Shown here: positions 45,261 through 57,663 of the stretch, piece by piece
How positions within the stretch are numbered: the first letter of the stretch is position 1
Layout of the letters: each line of letters opens with the position of its first letter
Assembly (NCBI GenBank): GCA_029204225.1
Contig: CM055106.1
Span: forward strand, 39,771,827 to 39,835,826
Length of the DNA: 64,000 bases
Reading direction: 5' to 3'
From: Diphasiastrum complanatum
Taxonomy: Eukaryota; Streptophyta; Lycopodiopsida; Lycopodiales; Lycopodiaceae
Translations under genes and position numbers: made by a program
Notes under the pieces: model-generated
Told to the model about the DNA's origin: nothing
What the model saw: the letters and a program-made list of their open reading frames with translations, nothing else
Databases searched by the model: none

Positions 45261-45830
45261 CATCTATTGCAAATCTTTCTATCACCAAAATTTTTCTGTT
45301 GTTTTCAAGATTGTTGATCATTTGTTTTGAATTCATTTCCATTCTTTTTAGACGACTCCCTCTTAAAGTTAGACTTCTTTCAAGATTTATTCTTCTAAGT
45401 AAATAGAGCATTTTCGGAATCACCATTATCAGCATAGCGTTCACGAGCTTCTACTTCCTCTTTGACTCCATCTATTGCCTTTTGAAGTGTCATTGTCGAA
45501 TCTTTTGCCAATAAAGTTCGAGTTGTGTGGAATGACTTGGGTAAGGCTCGAAAAAAATAGCTAAGCTGTTTTTCCTTAGAGATTGCATTTTTCGTGCCAG
45601 AATTCTACAAAAAAAATAAACAAATCATTTATCTTTCGTACGAATGTGGTCACGTCTTTGTCGTCCCATTGTAGGTAAGTTAATTGGTCTTCCAAGAACA
45701 TGATTCGATTATGAAATCGAGTCTCATTCTTGGTTTGCAATTCTTCCCATAAATCTTTTGCGTTCGAAATTTATGTAAGATCTAACATTATGTTGTCATG
45801 AACTGAGAAGACGCAAGAATTGTTATAGCT
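45261..45830 (-). pseudogene. Ty1/copia gag of the inverted copy
   Basis: Continuing 5' on the minus strand: FSVHDNIMLDLT then AKDLWEELQTKNETRFHNRI, QLTYLQWDDKDVTTFVRKI, LSYFFRALPKSFHTTRTLL and TMTLQKAIDGVKEEVEARER. A lysine-rich linker leads into the knuckle at about 45240. It is a UBN2-type Gag but of a different subfamily from 37190. The N-terminus is cut at about 45830, where gypsy sequence begins. Stops interrupt several places. Confidence 0.75.
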
Positions 45831-45833
45831 TTG

Positions 45834-46913
45834 TCATTTCTCAACCTCCATTCTCGAAGTTCTTTGCCAGGAGAGCTTATTGGCTTCTCCTCTATTGGTT
45901 CTACTCATTGCCAAAGAATTCCATGCAAATACATCCCTGTATTTGCGTAATAAAGTCTCTAGATCAGACAGTTGGATTGATGACAAATGTGCACCAACAT
46001 GAACTATTCGATCTATGTCCTCGTCAGGATTTTTAAGGTTTAGTGGAATTGTCTTAGCGGGTCTTTCAAAGGAATTGGAACTTGGTGTAGGTTTCCGATG
46101 TGGCTGCGGTAACTGGATAACAACGTCATCTAGTGTAAAGTCTTTGAACTTCTGTGGAAGGTCAAAAGGTGGGTCCACAAAATGTTGTGGGACTTTAAGA
46201 ATCATTTGAGGTGATTCTTTATCAGATGTGGAAGCTTTGTCGGAGTGTTTGTTGTTTGTCCCCTCTGACAAGGGCTTGATTGGCTGTTTAAGCTTCGCAC
46301 ACATCTGTTTTTGTTGCTCGGTTAATTTTGTAGCAATAACAGTATTTTTTTGTAATCGAGATTTTTGTGGTATTTGAATGGGTGGTGTTGTGGCCTCACT
46401 TACCATATCATCGTCGATTGTATCCCAGACTTCATCGGGATACACGTCCCAAGTATATACTTTGGTTTTGGGCCTATATGCTTGTGTGTTTGGTACTTTG
46501 GATCTTAGTTGGACATGAGCCAACGGTCCTGGTGACTTGATCTCCTTAGAAATGACTTTGGATGGATAACGTTGAGCATCTAGATATAGGAGTACATGAT
46601 CATCCGTCAATTCGACATTCTCCATGGAAAGAATACCTTTTTCCAAAACATGGGCAATAGAGACACTAGGTTCTCCTGGGCACCAAGCTATAGGAATGGG
46701 GTCTATCATCATGAGGGGAATGATGGATGTGTCAATGTTTGTAGAAGATGGAAGAATATCCACATCTTCTGCAGCCGTTTCGATACGACATCGATTTGAA
46801 TCTGCACAGTCCACGGTAGCTATTGCATGACCCCAATTGATTATGTCGTGGTTCGTGTATAGTGTCCTTTTGGTAATCACTATCTGCCTAGCTAGTATTT
46901 CCTCGGCTCTCAC
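45834..46913 (-). pseudogene. Ty3/gypsy pol N-terminal region (pre-RT)
   Basis: A 359-codon open frame. Recognisable parts are the acidic linker with VPQHFVDPPFDLPQKFKDFT and DDVVIQLPQPHRKP, then DRIVHVGAHLSSIQLSDLET. The segment LLRKYRDVFAWNSLAMSRTN immediately precedes RT in many plant gypsy pol proteins; compare LLHEYSDYFAWSYKDLKGI at about 17990 and LLHKYRDCLARNYAKLNGIS at about 58480. The protease motif is not evident. RT is absent because copia gag sequence abuts at about 45830. The length of the open frame suggests a younger insertion than its neighbours. Confidence 0.7.
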
Positions 46914-47533
46914 GTTCGGCTCTCAGCTTCTTCTGCTCTCTTCCTTCTGAGACCTCCTCGGTCATGGGTGAGAGATAACTTATGTCTTCAGCTTGGCTCG
47001 GTACTAGAGAATCGGCTAACATGTTTTAAAGACCATCTTTTGAGGGCACCTTCGGGCTTTTGCAAAATATGCGATGAGAGAGAAAATTCCCAAAGGTCAT
47101 CTACAGTAAACAAGGAACGTTCCAGCGACGTCCTCGTCCGTGTCAACAAATGCTGAATTGTTGACCGTATATACTATGTATAGTTGTCACAAAAGCCATA
47201 TACTTCCAAGTAAAACGGCTTTCCTAATTAGGTGACAAGCATTCAATGTAATTAATACACAAATGAAATCTATAAATAGATCATCCAAGCACAGATTATT
47301 GGTTGCTCCATCCATGAGATGCATTATTTGAGCCTCCCAATTACGCCGTCAATTTGTGGTTGTAATTGCTTTTTGCATTGTGCTTCAGTGTAATATAGTA
47401 GCAGCATGTTTTTATCTGTGTACAACATAGATGAATGCTTGTTGTGATTGAATGCATTTTCATTGTTGTTTGATTGTGTAATCTACACTCCGAGTAGGCT
47501 ATTCGTTGTCTCGTTTCTACCAAGACATCATCC
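46914..47533. other. Unassigned stretch, possibly copia LTR
   Basis: No coding frame is recognised. TATAAATAG at about 47272 and the position just upstream of a copia gag start suggest LTR sequence. No PBS as clear as the one at 37040 is present. Confidence 0.4.
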
Positions 47534-47691
47534 GGAAGTGCGCTAATAGCTAGTAGTCAAAGTCGCTATTTCTACCGATGACCTCTCCCCTCCAAGATGG
47601 ATCCTACATTTAGTTCATCTCTCATGGAGAAGCTTTATGGAATCTTTGGAAATTTAAGATGAAGGTAGTATTGCTTGCAAAAGAACTCTGT

Positions 47692-47695
<4 letters not shown>
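47534..47695 (+). pseudogene. Ty1/copia gag 5' stub
   Basis: TTTCTACCGATGACCTC through GGAAATTTAAGATGAAGG and TTGCAAAAGAACTCTG parallels 37160-37290 (FSSSLMEKL..LWKFKMKVVLLAKEL). It stops abruptly at about 47692, where TGTTGGGGTTTCAACC begins. That looks like the left end of another inserted element. Confidence 0.75.
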
Positions 47696-48985
<1,290 letters not shown>

Positions 48986-48989
48986 CTTG

Positions 48990-50395
48990 CAAATGAAAAG
49001 TGAATACAAAATGGTGTCACAGCACTACTTATAGACAAAGTTAGGGTTAGGATTTTTGGTTCACCCAAAAACCATGTGCCATAATAACTTGACTATCACA
49101 AAATTTTAAAAGCCAAAATGCATTTTAGAACTACTTGGGTTTCTTCTTATTTTGGCCCATCAGTATTTTAGATCTATCTTTACTTCTCGCGCCTTTGGTT
49201 ATGAGTATAGTGCACCATTTATGGGTGTCTGACATTATAATATTGATAGACCTAATTTGTATGCCGACTCAGCCATGATTTTATTCTTGTTGTCGTAAAA
49301 TCTGTTGGGGGGATGTTGGGCTTTGTCTTCGCTCGTCAGCCAGTCTGCAATCTCGTTGACCTTCTGATATCGGCTTTCTCGGTGAATCTAGATTCTAAAA
49401 CTCCTTTTGGTTGTTCCTCAACGTTCCTTGGCGTAGTTCGGTGGCATGATAAGACTATTAGAAGAATCTTTATCAGAATACTTCATTAGAAGAATCTTCT
49501 AACCTTCTCCCACTACAATTCTGGTGACAGTCCCTTGGCAACTGTGTATGTCTTTGGTGTTGGCATGCATGGATGTGAAACCATTGAGAAAAATGAGGGA
49601 AAGAGGCGTACTAACAAGAAGGGAAAAAAATTGTGGGGGGGGTATATAAATATGATATATGCACAGGGAAATAATTAAAAAGAGAAGAAGAAGGAGAAAA
49701 ATGAGATAATGGTAAAAAACAATAAAAATAAAGTTGAGTCCCTGTATGTTTTTTTTGGCTTTTTTTTTTTAATTTTAAAAAAACCAGGTGTGAGATCTGC
49801 TTCAGAGAGGCTTTTCCAACTGTTTGCCCTTTTTCAGTTGTTGGCCCTTCGTATCTTCAGCTTTACGGTTCTTCTGACGCGTGTCTGCAACTGTACAGAC
49901 AAAACGAGATCACAATTGGCTGCGCGTTATGGATTGCAAGCGAATTGGGCCAAACGTCGGGTGTATATTTCCAAGGAAACCAGTTGTGTACTTGGTTTCC
50001 AGCCTCGCTATATTGACAAATGACGTTGAAGACAAGCGATGGTAGGTCTTGTACAAGGGAATCTAGTCCACAATTGTCGTCGTTTTGAAGGCTTTATTTG
50101 GGTCAAAACAGTACTCTCCAAAAAAAAATATCCCACCTGATATCGACCTTGGTAGTTGTGAGTAATGTCTGCACGTTGTAATAGGCTTCCAGTACAATGG
50201 AATCTGGAAAATTAGCCGCGTCAGTCAGGAAGTGGTTGAGCGCTCGTTGGCAATCGATGGTTGTATTCCAACTCAAAAAAAAAACATCTTTATTGACCTC
50301 TGATGTAATCTGATAAATATGAATGACATCATAATTAGAGAGGGGGGAGGCCGGGAGTGACAGAGAAAAATAATAAAAAGCTAATCTAATTAAAT
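48990..50395. other. Unassigned stretch
   Basis: An open frame at 49709-50023 has a hydrophobic start but no recognised motif. On the minus strand around 50100-50400 a degraded continuation of the coiled-coil ORF is possible. Confidence 0.4.
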
Positions 50396-50399
50396 ACCA

Positions 50400-51577
50400 A
50401 AAAGTAAGAGGTAGATTACCGTCTAGAGCGGTGGAAAACTCTAAAATGGCCTTGAACTGCTTCTTGAGGGTTCTTAACTAGCATTTTGCTGCCTGGAGCG
50501 CTTGCTTGTCTTCTTGGAGCATGGCATGTAGGGTTGCCAGCTCGGTATCCTTGGCGTGGAGCTCAACGTCATGAAGTTTTCGTTGATCTTGGTATGTCCG
50601 CAGCACCCGACCAGAATGGTTCTTGTAATATTCGGTGCTCTTCCTCTACAATTTTTGAGCGGTCGGTGATTCATCTTATGCTGCTGCTACAATCTGATCT
50701 AGGGCAACCTGGAAGGCCTACACCTGTTAGTCTGCTTGTTGGACTTTCAATTCTAGGGCCGCCTGCTGGGTCTTGAAATTGGCCTGGGCCCATTGCTTCT
50801 CTGTCTGCTCTTTTGAAATATTGTGTTCTAGTTGGTTGACGTAATCCTTGAGAGATCTCTCTGAGGCTTAGAGAGATTCACGTTCTTGCTCCAGCGCTGT
50901 CTGTTTCAGGATGAGGTGTTGGCGATCAAATTCATAAGTTTGTCATGCTGTCTTTTCTTGAAGAACCTGGGCCTGGAGGGCATCTACAAGCTACTGTTGT
51001 TGTTGAGTTGCTTGCTCTGCTTTCTTGAGCTGCTCGGTCAATTGATGGACCAACTCTTGGCTCTCTTTTCTCTCTCTTTATTCGACTGTGCGACCTGATC
51101 AGTCAAGACCTGCAACGTTTGCCCTGCCACCAATTGGCAACGAGATTGTTCAGTAGCTCTTTGAAAGAGCACCTGGTAAAGTTAATTTTGGAGGCCCGTT
51201 AAGGCAGTCCAGCAACCTAGTACTTGAGTATCCCAGCTAGCCGAGGGTGGCAGAGTTACGAGGGGTGGTTGAAGAGGTGTAGCGACTGAGATGGTGATGA
51301 TTGGGGAAGAAATAGTGGTGGTGGAAAAAGGTGTAACTATGAGGGCGAAAACAGAAGTGAGTGGGACAATGATTGTAGAAATGAGAGTGGGGAGAACAGG
51401 AGATGAAACAAATGGAATAGAGACAGATAGAGAGAATGAGGTGGCAATGGCGGATGTGATTGGGCTTGAGGTTGATGTGATGGCAGATTCGATGGGCCTT
51501 GAGATAGCAATTACAATGGGGCTCGAGATGGCAGTGGAGATAGGAGTCAAAATTACAGGATGTACGGGGCTATGCAC
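50400..51577 (-). pseudogene. Decayed ORF: Ser/Thr/Pro/Ile-rich N-terminus plus Gln/Glu-rich coiled coil
   Basis: The minus strand at 51182-51577 is open and low in complexity (repeats of ISSPI, SAIATS, TPIST). It continues after one stop into heptad-like, Q/E/K/A-rich sequence to about 50400: LVHQLTEQLKKAEQATQQQQ, DALQAQVLQEKTA, LKQTALEQERESL, SLKDYVNQLEHNISKEQTEK and KTQQAALELKVQQAD. Most stops replace expected Gln codons (TAG or TAA for CAG/CAA). The pattern predicts a long coiled coil. I know of no plant host gene that fits. Because it lies amid gypsy sequence, an accessory or Gag-like ORF of an LTR element is possible. Function unknown. Confidence 0.45.
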
Positions 51578-52159
51578 AGGAGATGCTATTTGGACAATGG
51601 GGGAAGAGCGGATGGGAGTGGGCTAGTGTGTGTTGGAGTTGCCCGACATAGGAGAGGAGGTGAAGGTAGGCCAACAGTTGCACGAGAGGGTCTTGCGAGG
51701 AGAGGCTGGCGGACGGTGAGGGCGGTGGTGGCATTTTCACACCTAGATGATCTAGATGGGTGTAGGTGATGACTATGATAAGACCACCATAGGTGATTTG
51801 TGAGGGATGCTTGAAACCAGCCTATAACTCTTTTACAAGAAACGAGGCCCAATCTAAACTGTGTCTGGTCCTCCCATCATGGTTGCCATCATGATGACCT
51901 GCTTGGACAAATGAAGAGGGCGGTGGGAGCTAACGATGATGGTGGTAGATAGAAAATCTATCGTGTCACAGAGGTTTGGATTTCTGAGCCTTGAGATTGT
52001 CAATTTTTAGAGAAAAAGGACAATTATGATTGTACTTATCAATCATTAAGAGTTATTGATTGCTTAATCCAAAGATCTATCAAGTTCTAGGTGTTAGATC
52101 TTGATCTAGATGTTTTACACTATGATTTAAGCTAGAACAATGGATCAAATGATTAAAAA

Positions 52160-53210
52160 TGTTGGATGATTCTGACGAATCCCCAAGATACTCGGACAGA
52201 GCAACTCAAGAGCACCTCTCACCTTAGACTGAGGAGGTCTCTGAGAAGACAAGACTAACAAAGACTGAGAGTCGAGTATGAGAGCCGAGAAATGCTAGTT
52301 AGGAATGACAAACAAGAACTGTGTAAGCCTTATGGTGAATCCCGGAAGATGGAATGACCATGTAGGGACTAGTTTTTCTAGGCAAATGTAATAAATGCAA
52401 GTAGACCCCTCTTAAAGAAAGTAAAGTGAGCCACCTTTTGATGGTGACCTCTAGTGGAGAGCATTATTCCACTTGTAATTTGTGAAATGTGAAAATTCCC
52501 CTAGGATGCCACCTAAGGAGCTCTCTTACTTATTTAAGAGACTCTCTCTTTGTGAAAACGAGCTTTTTGTGTATTGTATCAACTCCATGCTGAATTGAGA
52601 AGATCTTCCATGAGTTTTGATGCATTCTTGGGCTCCTTGATCATTCTTGTTTCTTGAGTGATGCATTAATGATCTTGCCCTTCCATTCCCTTTGTGTCTG
52701 GTTGTGGATTGTAGTTGTGGGTTAGATTTCCTATTTTTCCTAGAGTGGATTAGTTTTTATTTCTTGTTTGTGGATTTATGTAGGAATCAGCATTCAAGTA
52801 AACTAAATAGGCTAGAAATGTGGTGAAGATCCTGCATATTCTTGACATTTTAGTTTTTGACATTCTTGGGTTGTCCAAGAATCAAAAGGCTGGTTGGTTT
52901 CTTGATTCTTGGACCTCTTAAATGCTGTAGATTAGTTCTTGTTCTTGTTTTCTTGATTTATGCAAGTATAGTAGTGCTTAGGATTTGATTTCAGTTCATT
53001 TTGCAGCAAAGTAGAAGTAGATTTCTTGGTTATTCATCTAGACTGCATGTTGATCATTTGGTTGAACGTTTTGGTTACATGATGGATTGATTGCATGTGA
53101 CACGATTCAAGAGAGACAAATTTGAGTTGTCCTTTGACAGGCAAGACAAAATACTACAACGATTGATCTGTCCCTTTTGCCTGATTTTGGGCTTTAAACA
53201 AGGAAGAATA
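52160..53210 (+). repeat. LTR-like dispersed repeat, copy B (5' LTR of gypsy element)
   Basis: It matches 286-1330, starting TGTTGGATGATTCTGACG. It lies upstream, in the right orientation, of the leader and gag at 53300-55715. A degraded match to the plant gypsy tRNA-Asp-type PBS (TGGCGCCGTTGCCGGGGA) appears as TGACACCGTTGTCACTTG at 53309, so the LTR may extend to about 53305. Confidence 0.65.
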
Positions 53211-53308
53211 ACTTAAGCAAGAGCCCACTGTCTCTACTGACAGACAAAAAAAGAAATAACAAAGGAATTAGTAAACAGATCCTTCCAAGCAGAGGATCTG
53301 TCAACATT

Positions 53309-53326
53309 TGACACCGTTGTCACTTG
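53309..53326 (+). other. Degraded gypsy primer-binding site (candidate)
   Basis: TGACACCGTTGTCACTTG compared with TGGCGCCGTTGCCGGGGA: most differences are G-to-A or C-to-T. It is preceded by CAACATT, as at many gypsy LTR ends. Candidate only. Confidence 0.4.
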
Positions 53327-53756
53327 AACTCCAATGCATTCTAAATCCATAAGAACAGTAACATTGTCCCCACTCATGATCCCTGCAAACAAACTCCCAA
53401 TCTTTCCACACATTTGAGTTTCTACAAACTGGATACAGCTACATCATTGTCCAAATCCATTGGCTGATATACTCGCAAATTCATTGGCTGTTTCATTGTT
53501 AGCAAATGCACTAACAGAGCTGGATTTCATTCAATGCCAAGTTCGGACGCTCCTGCAACAATTTTAACATGGAACTCTCATGCTTATGTAGACCTCCTCC
53601 ATCAGATTCCTCCCTTCTCGTAACAGAGCCAACCCCACCGCACATTCACCTCCAACGAATCAGAACAATCAAAACGAATCCTGCCATGCCAACACACATG
53701 CTCACGCTCCTCCCGTCCCCTCATGCTTCCATTCTTGACCAAGACCTCCATACAAA

Positions 53757-54335
53757 ATCTCAACCAGAGTCCCCTTATGAAATCTCAACCGGAGCCCCTT
53801 CTGGTGAAATCTCAACAGGAGCGTTTCTCTGAAATCTCATAGGTTTTCTCTGAAATCTCAACCGGAGGCCCTTGCGAAATCTCAACCGGATTCCCCTTGT
53901 GAAAATCTCAACCGGAGCCCTTTGCGAAATCTCAATTAGATCCCCCTTGTGAAATTTCAACTGGAGCCCCTTGTGAAATCTCAACCGGAGCCCCCTTGTG
54001 AAATCTCAACCGGAGCGTTTCTCTAAAATCTCAACCGGAGATTTTCTCTGAAATCTCAACCGGAGGCGTTTTCTCTGAAATCTCAACTGGAGGTTTTTTT
54101 TGAAATCTCAACCGGAGGCGTTTTCTCTGAAATCTCAACCGGAGCCCATCGTTCAAATCTCATCCAAAGCATTTTCACTGAAATCTCGACTGAAGCGTCG
54201 CATCAGATCTCGACTGAAGCGTTTCTATCAAATCTCGACCAAAGAGTTTCTATCAAATCTCGACCGAAGGAAGCGATCACATCTTGACCGAAGGTTCTAG
54301 GTCCGATCTCGATCGAAGGAATTCCTCACCATCTC
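53757..54335 (+). repeat. Tandem repeat in gypsy leader, unit about GAAATCTCAACCGGAGCCCC
   Basis: More than fifteen units of 20-28 bp carrying the core AAATCTCAACCGGAG, drifting to AAATCTCGACCGAAG towards the right. They lie between the LTR/PBS and the gag ATG at 54619. Unit length is not a constant multiple of three, so it is not a coding repeat. Confidence 0.88.
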
Positions 54336-54618
54336 AACCAGACCAAATCCACGCCAGACCACAGAACTTTCAAATGAAACCTCTGATTGCCATTTTGATC
54401 GAACCACCATCTCCCCAAAGCCTTAGAGACTGAAAAAAATTAAATAAAATAAATAAAACTCATATCAATAGAAAGCCCTTTTCATACTGAATCTCCCCCT
54501 TCACTTCCTTAAACATCCTAAAAAATCCAAAAAAATCTAAAAAAACACCAAAAACCCTAAAAAAAATTAAAAACACCAAAACACATATCCAACACAAAAA
54601 AAGACACAACAGTACCCA

Positions 54619-55464
54619 ATGGACCAACATACAGATCTTGAAATCCCAGAAGATTATCCATACGAGATCTGGTCCCTTGTAGTTGAACAAATTAGACGTC
54701 ATAGGTTCTACCGAATGCGAGCCCAAATACATGGATCATCCGCAAACCCATTCGAGGAACAAGAACCAGATAGAGCCGAGTCTTCAAGAGCACAAGCCCA
54801 TTTTTATGATGTTGAACCCTCCTTGGTCAGAACCAACCTTAATTGTATTTCTACCACTCACGGAGCTCATCTGGAGATATGTACACCCAAGCTAGATCTA
54901 CCAAAGTTTGACGGTAGTTCGGATCCTCAAATATTTTTGCAAATCTTTGAGAATGCATGTGATGTGTATGGCGAAACATCTCCCCATGCTATGGTCCAAT
55001 TGTTTTCGATGACCATGATCGCTAAAGCACGTGATTGGTTTTTCAGCCTTGATCGTGAAGATAAGACAAACTGGTCAATTTTGAAAGAGTCCTTTATCAA
55101 GTGTTTTAAGCCCTTTCGTTTGATCGAGAGTCCTTTTGTCAAATTGAGTAATATCAAGATGGCAAAAGATGAATGTGTACGAGACTATATCGAGCATTTC
55201 AAGTGTCTCAAAAGTCAAGTACAAGAACAGCCCACTGAACATATGCTTATCATCTGGTTTTTAGTCGGCCTTCCAAGATGGATCAGATGCGAGCTTAAAT
55301 CCAATGATGAATATACAAGTCTAAAGTTAGCTATGTCTGATGCCATCAAGGAGGAAGATGAAGGATCAGATGTTGATGAATCCAGAGAAAGGAGAGCACC
55401 ACATGCTCCTGTCCATGAGTCGAAGCCGATTGAGGACACCCGAGATCAGCTTTGGAAATCTTAG
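54619..55464 (+). CDS. Ty3/gypsy Gag, open frame
   Basis: A 281-codon open frame starting MDQHTDLEIP. Core gag signature: LEICTPKLDLPKFDGSSDPQ, FLQIFENACDVYGE, MTMIAKARDWFFSLD, NWSILKESFIKCFKPFR, MAKDECVRDYIEHFKCL and MLIIWFLVGLPRWIRCEL. This matches the retrotransposon gag family (W.F..L, FL..F, Y...F..L). A TAG at 55465 (LWKS*LELLDKQHQ) separates it from a Gln-rich tail and a WCPHYRATHPTDACP knuckle ending at about 55715. The Gag assembles particles and binds RNA. It is the best-preserved gag in the window. No pol follows on this strand: the neighbouring pol at 56287-59440 is on the opposite strand. Confidence 0.88.
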   Translation: MDQHTDLEIPEDYPYEIWSLVVEQIRRHRFYRMRAQIHGSSANPFEEQEPDRAESSRAQAHFYDVEPSLVRTNLNCISTTHGAHLEICTPKLDLPKFDGSSDPQIFLQIFENACDVYGETSPHAMVQLFSMTMIAKARDWFFSLDREDKTNWSILKESFIKCFKPFRLIESPFVKLSNIKMAKDECVRDYIEHFKCLKSQVQEQPTEHMLIIWFLVGLPRWIRCELKSNDEYTSLKLAMSDAIKEEDEGSDVDESRERRAPHAPVHESKPIEDTRDQLWKS

Positions 55465-55717
55465 TTGGAGTTGCTTGATAAGCAACACCAACTATAGATG
55501 GAGAAACTCACCAATGAGTTTCAAACTACCCTGAAGTTTATCCAAAGAAGTATGCCTGGTCAGTGAAACCCTGCACAGGTACCTTATAGTCGAAAACCCA
55601 TCTGGTGTCCACACTATCGGGCTACGCATCCTACTGATGCTTGTCCTTCATATCAGCCTATCCAAGCACATACAGTCCAACAATATGAAGAACAACCGTC
55701 ACAATCTGGAAATTAAA
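55465..55717 (+). pseudogene. Gypsy gag C-terminal tail with zinc-knuckle-like motif
   Basis: It continues the gag frame after TAG: LELLDKQHQL, MEKLTNEFQTTLKFIQRSMP, then KPIWCPHYRATHPTDACPSY and a Q-rich end before TAA. It resembles the fragment at 49-240, where NVWCPICSHNHTASKCP takes this position. Confidence 0.7.
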
Positions 55718-55835
55718 TTAGTTTTTTACTTTTGATCAATTCCATTTAGTTACAATTTTTCCTATAGAATTGGACTGTCTACCAGAAAGTCCGGAACCAT
55801 TAGCCATACAAGATGGCTATGCCGTTATACAGAGG

Positions 55836-55912
55836 ACATTGATATTAGTTTGATTTATTCAAATTTTTATTGTATTCTCTGAGGAAGAATTATTACTATT
55901 TTTCCTACATTT
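55836..55912. repeat. Short dispersed repeat, copy 2
   Basis: It matches 43570-43660 (GACATTGATATTAGTTTGAT ... GAATTATTACTATTTTTCCT). It lies between a gypsy gag end and unrelated sequence. Confidence 0.75.
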
Positions 55913-56286
55913 ACAGACCGTTCGGAGTACCTCTAGGCCTTTGTACAAAGAAGATGGGAGAGGGTGAAAATATTGGAATTTTCACGCTAGTTTTGTATAG
56001 GCACGACAATTTATACAAGGCAAGATTTATTGTATACCGGGTTTTGCGGTTACTTGCCAACCTACCTAGCCAGTTGCTATCTATTCTAGAAATTATCACC
56101 TATCTATGCTAAGGGGTTGGGGCAACTTCCTAATTTAACCGGGTCGATCTACAATTAAATCTGATCTAACTTATTTGAATCACCTAAACCTTCTACCCTA
56201 GGCTAATCCAAACTAATGTGACTCCTCTATACTAAGTCGTTCGGCGATGACAACTCTTAGACTTGGAACAACATACTCAGCAGGCA

Positions 56287-56876
56287 TTACGGCTTCCTGT
56301 CCATACACCATCTGAAATGGGGTTTGTCCAGTACTAACTTTGAATGTGGTTCAGAAAGCCCATAGAGCTGCATGAAGCTTGTGTTCCCAATCAGATCGTG
56401 AAGCTTCAACCATCTTCGTGAGAATCCCACAGAGGATCTTGTTTGATGACTCTGCCTATCCTTACAATAGAGAACCAGATAAGAGGATAACAGGTGAGTG
56501 ATAGTCTCGTTTAGGAAATGAGTTCCGCAATCACTCATGAGTTCTAATGGGCATCCGAAATGGACTAAGACGTTCTCATATAGGAACTTGGCAGTGGATT
56601 TGGCATCAGCCTTCCTCACCGCCTTGGCTTTCACCCATTTGGTCAAGTAGTCAATGGCTACAGTTAAATATCGAGTTTGCGAGCCATGGGCTGCTGGACA
56701 AATAGGGCTGACATAGTCAATGCCCCATTTCTCAAATGACATTTCAGCCAAAACAGGTTGTAACGACATTCTATCCTTTCCCTGGGTTCGGTTGAACTGT
56801 TGACATATGTCACACCTTTGACCTGGTAGTGGATGTCTCTGAATATCGTGGGCCACCACAGGCCATGTTGAAGCAC
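56287..56876 (-). pseudogene. Ty3/gypsy integrase (zinc finger and core)
   Basis: The minus-strand frame reads CDICQQFNRTQGKDRMSLQP (the CC half of the HHCC finger), then FEKWGIDYVSPICP, YLTVAIDYLTKWVKAKAVRK and FGCPLELMSDCGTHFLNETI. This gives both catalytic Asp positions of the DDE core (GIDY, SDCGTHF). The frame deteriorates after LLSSYLV, and the Glu of the triad is not resolved. Further residues near the start of the region (GQTPFQMVYGQEAV-like in shifted frame at about 56300) suggest the C-terminal part is present but broken. It joins the RNase H frame at 56923 without a gap. Confidence 0.85.
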
Positions 56877-56922
56877 TTTTCTATTGGTAGCATCGGCAAC
56901 AAAATGCCCTCTTCCTATTCCT

Positions 56923-57444
56923 TCATGGGCGATTGCTCACCACTTGGGACACTTCGTGCGGTAGGACACAACGACGTATAATCCCATCATTACAAATGCG
57001 ATACAATTGTGCTGCTATCAATGTGAAAGGAGTAGATTTAATGATTAACATGCGTTGTTCTACTTTGCTCATCTTAGGGGGAGGACGTCCTGACATAAAA
57101 TATCCTACAATGTCAGCAGCCCACTCATGGATGCCATCGACATGGAATAGTATGGCGTCAGGGAGTTCATCATCAATCCTTCTACTCTCGGGAACATTTC
57201 GGATCCTTGAGAGATGATCGGCCAGATAGTGTTGTTTCAGGATGATTTTAAAGTCAAACTCTTGAAGAAGCAGCAACCATCGGGTGATACGTCCTGTTGT
57301 GTAGGGTCTATTTGCCAGATATAGTAGGGCTTGGTGATCTACGAATAAGACAAAGGGGTTGGCTGGTAGGTAATGGTAGAATTTCTTCACATTGTATACC
57401 ATGGCTAGCGCTTCACGCTCGGTAGTGATATAGTTCATCTCCAC
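56923..57444 (-). pseudogene. Ty3/gypsy RNase H and connection to integrase
   Basis: The frame reads ITTEREALAMVYNVKKFYHY, NPFVLFVDHQALLYLANRPY, RITRWLLLLQEFDFKIILK and YLADHLSRI. These are the RNase H motifs (E of TERE, D of VDHQAL) of gypsy pol. A linker and PHEVSQVV follow before the integrase finger. The acidic residues are kept. Upstream, 57445-57663 continues the RT-RNase H junction with stops. Confidence 0.88.
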
Positions 57445-57663
57445 ATGAATTAACTGGCTACTGGCGAAGTAGATCAGGTAATCCTTCTTGTACCCTCCTA
57501 GTTGGGTCAGAACACTCCCTATAGGATAATTAGAGACGTCTGTGTGGATGTGAAATTCTATGGTCCAGATAGGAGGTCGAAGGATTGGTGCAGTAACTAA
57601 GGCCTTCTTGAGTTTGTGGAAAGCCTCAGTGTCTTCAACTGTTCATTCTAGCTGGATAGTCAT

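Noticed and set aside
51291-51769. Plus-strand open frames rich in Met/Gly/Glu
   Set aside because: They are the antisense of the Ser/Thr/Pro/Ile-rich minus frame and have no motif.
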